Source: an uncultured Desulfomonile sp.
GTDB taxonomy: Bacteria; Desulfobacterota; Desulfomonilia; Desulfomonilales; Desulfomonilaceae
Direction: 5' to 3'
NCBI GenBank assembly: GCA_903853735.1
Contig: CAINUH010000040.1
Span: forward strand, 1-6,721
DNA length: 6,721 nt
Shown here: positions 5,859 to 6,721 of the stretch, in pieces
Numbering within the stretch: the first letter of the stretch is position 1
Layout: each line of letters opens with the position of its first letter
The notes under the pieces: model-generated
Seen by the model: only the letters and a program-made list of their open reading frames with translations
Told to the model about the DNA's origin: nothing
Database searches by the model: none
Position numbers and translations under genes: made by a program

Positions 5859-6721
5859 ATGGAACAGTTTTTCCAATATACCATTTCAGGATTAGCCACA
5901 GGGAGCGTCTACTCCCTGGTAGCGCTTGGCCTTGTGTTGATCTATCGCTCTACCCGCATTTTGAATTTTGCCCATGGGGATATTACGACAGCGGGAGCAT
6001 TTGTGGCTTTTGCACTTTTGAACATGAAGGCTCCTTTCAGCCTTGCCTCTGCGCTGGCGATTCTTTTTGGCGCTGCATTGGCTATGGGGTTTTATTTTGT
6101 CATTCTCGTTCCTGCTCAACGCCGAGACGCGACTCAACTCGGCCAGATCATACTCACGCTCGGCTTGGGGCTCATATTACAGGGCGCAATTTTGTACTTC
6201 GGGGGTGCGGAACCCCAGTCATTTCCCTTCCCGCTGTCGGAATTTAAACTGTATAAGATCGGCGAAATCAACATCAGCCAACTGAGCCTTGGCACGCTTG
6301 GAATAAGCCTTGCAGCCAGTTTCCTATTCTATCTGATGGTCCAGAAGACGCGGCTGGGACTTGCCATGCGGGCAACTTCCGAAAATCTGCCTGCAGCTCA
6401 GACTCTGGGGATTCCGACCCGGCGGGTGCTGGCGCTTTCGTGGGGACTGGCGGCAGGTCTGGGCGTTGTGGCAGGATTGTTTCTCGCTCCAGCACTACTA
6501 CTCGATCCGTTCTTCATGTTGGAACCCTTCCTAAAAGGCTTTGCGGCCGCCATCCTGGGCGGAATGAACAGCCTCCCCGGCGCCATAGTCGGCGGCTTGA
6601 TTCTCGGGGTGGCCGAAGCACTGGCCGGAGGCTTCATCTCCATCGCCTTCAAAAATACCCTCGCATTCGTAATCATTATCGTGGTACTGCTGCTGCGCCC
6701 CGAAGGGCTTTTGGGGGTGGA
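5859..6721 (+). CDS. livH: ABC transporter permease, LivH type (3' end cut by window edge)
   Basis: This is the second channel subunit of the importer. The frame is open from ATG 5859 to the window end, giving 287 complete codons plus two bases with no stop. LivH proteins usually have about 290-300 residues, so only a short C-terminal tail should be missing. Landmarks are the N-terminal GLATGSVYSLVALGLVLIYR (11-30), ILNFAHGD (34-41), the ATPase-contacting loop TRLGLAMRATSENLPAAQTL (164-183), GGMNSLPGAIVGG (234-246) and the terminal RPEGLLGV (280-287). About eight hydrophobic segments are visible. The start is supported by the family-like N-terminus and the ribosome binding site upstream. The permease order is M then H, the reverse of E. 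coli livHM. The gene looks intact and truncated only by the window boundary. Confidence 0.93.
   Translation, partial: MEQFFQYTISGLATGSVYSLVALGLVLIYRSTRILNFAHGDITTAGAFVAFALLNMKAPFSLASALAILFGAALAMGFYFVILVPAQRRDATQLGQIILTLGLGLILQGAILYFGGAEPQSFPFPLSEFKLYKIGEINISQLSLGTLGISLAASFLFYLMVQKTRLGLAMRATSENLPAAQTLGIPTRRVLALSWGLAAGLGVVAGLFLAPALLLDPFFMLEPFLKGFAAAILGGMNSLPGAIVGGLILGVAEALAGGFISIAFKNTLAFVIIIVVLLLRPEGLLGV

Overview
The window is almost entirely one plus-strand operon. It encodes a branched-chain-amino-acid-type (Liv/HAAT family) ABC importer with an AMP-forming acyl-CoA synthetase gene inside it. The order is periplasmic binding protein, LivG-type ATPase, LivF-type ATPase, long-chain-type acyl-CoA ligase, LivM-type permease, LivH-type permease. 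The last gene runs off the right edge. Adjacent genes are separated by 3, 3, -1, 7 and 25 nt, so co-transcription and translational coupling are very likely. I see no convincing minus-strand gene, RNA gene, mobile element, CRISPR array or attachment site.

The host is a Gram-negative bacterium: it has a Sec-exported soluble binding protein without a lipobox and Shine-Dalgarno-led genes. Base composition is near-balanced. The ligase-within-Liv arrangement and the protein flavour recall sulfate-reducing or syntrophic Deltaproteobacteria (Desulfobacterota), but this is recollection and not a search result.

Layout: positions 1-295 are a non-coding leader that ends in a near-perfect ribosome binding site. 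The leader contains two overlapping inverted repeats that cannot pair at the same time. The binding protein is at 296-1489, LivG at 1493-2245, LivF at 2249-3046, the ligase at 3046-4845 (start moved to the second in-frame ATG), LivM at 4853-5833, and LivH from 5859 to the window end, lacking only a short C-terminus.

Working model (inference): the binding protein captures a carboxylate in the periplasm, LivH/LivM move it across the inner membrane using ATP hydrolysed by LivG/LivF, and the co-translated ligase converts it to the acyl-CoA, trapping it and starting its catabolism. By an alignment made from memory, the binding protein lacks the residues that hold the alpha-amino and alpha-carboxyl groups in E. 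coli LIV-binding protein. A non-amino-acid ligand, such as a fatty, aromatic or other hydrophobic carboxylic acid, is therefore more likely than leucine, isoleucine or valine. The individual families are well known. The points of most interest are the coupling of uptake to CoA activation, the ligand-site substitutions and the structured leader.
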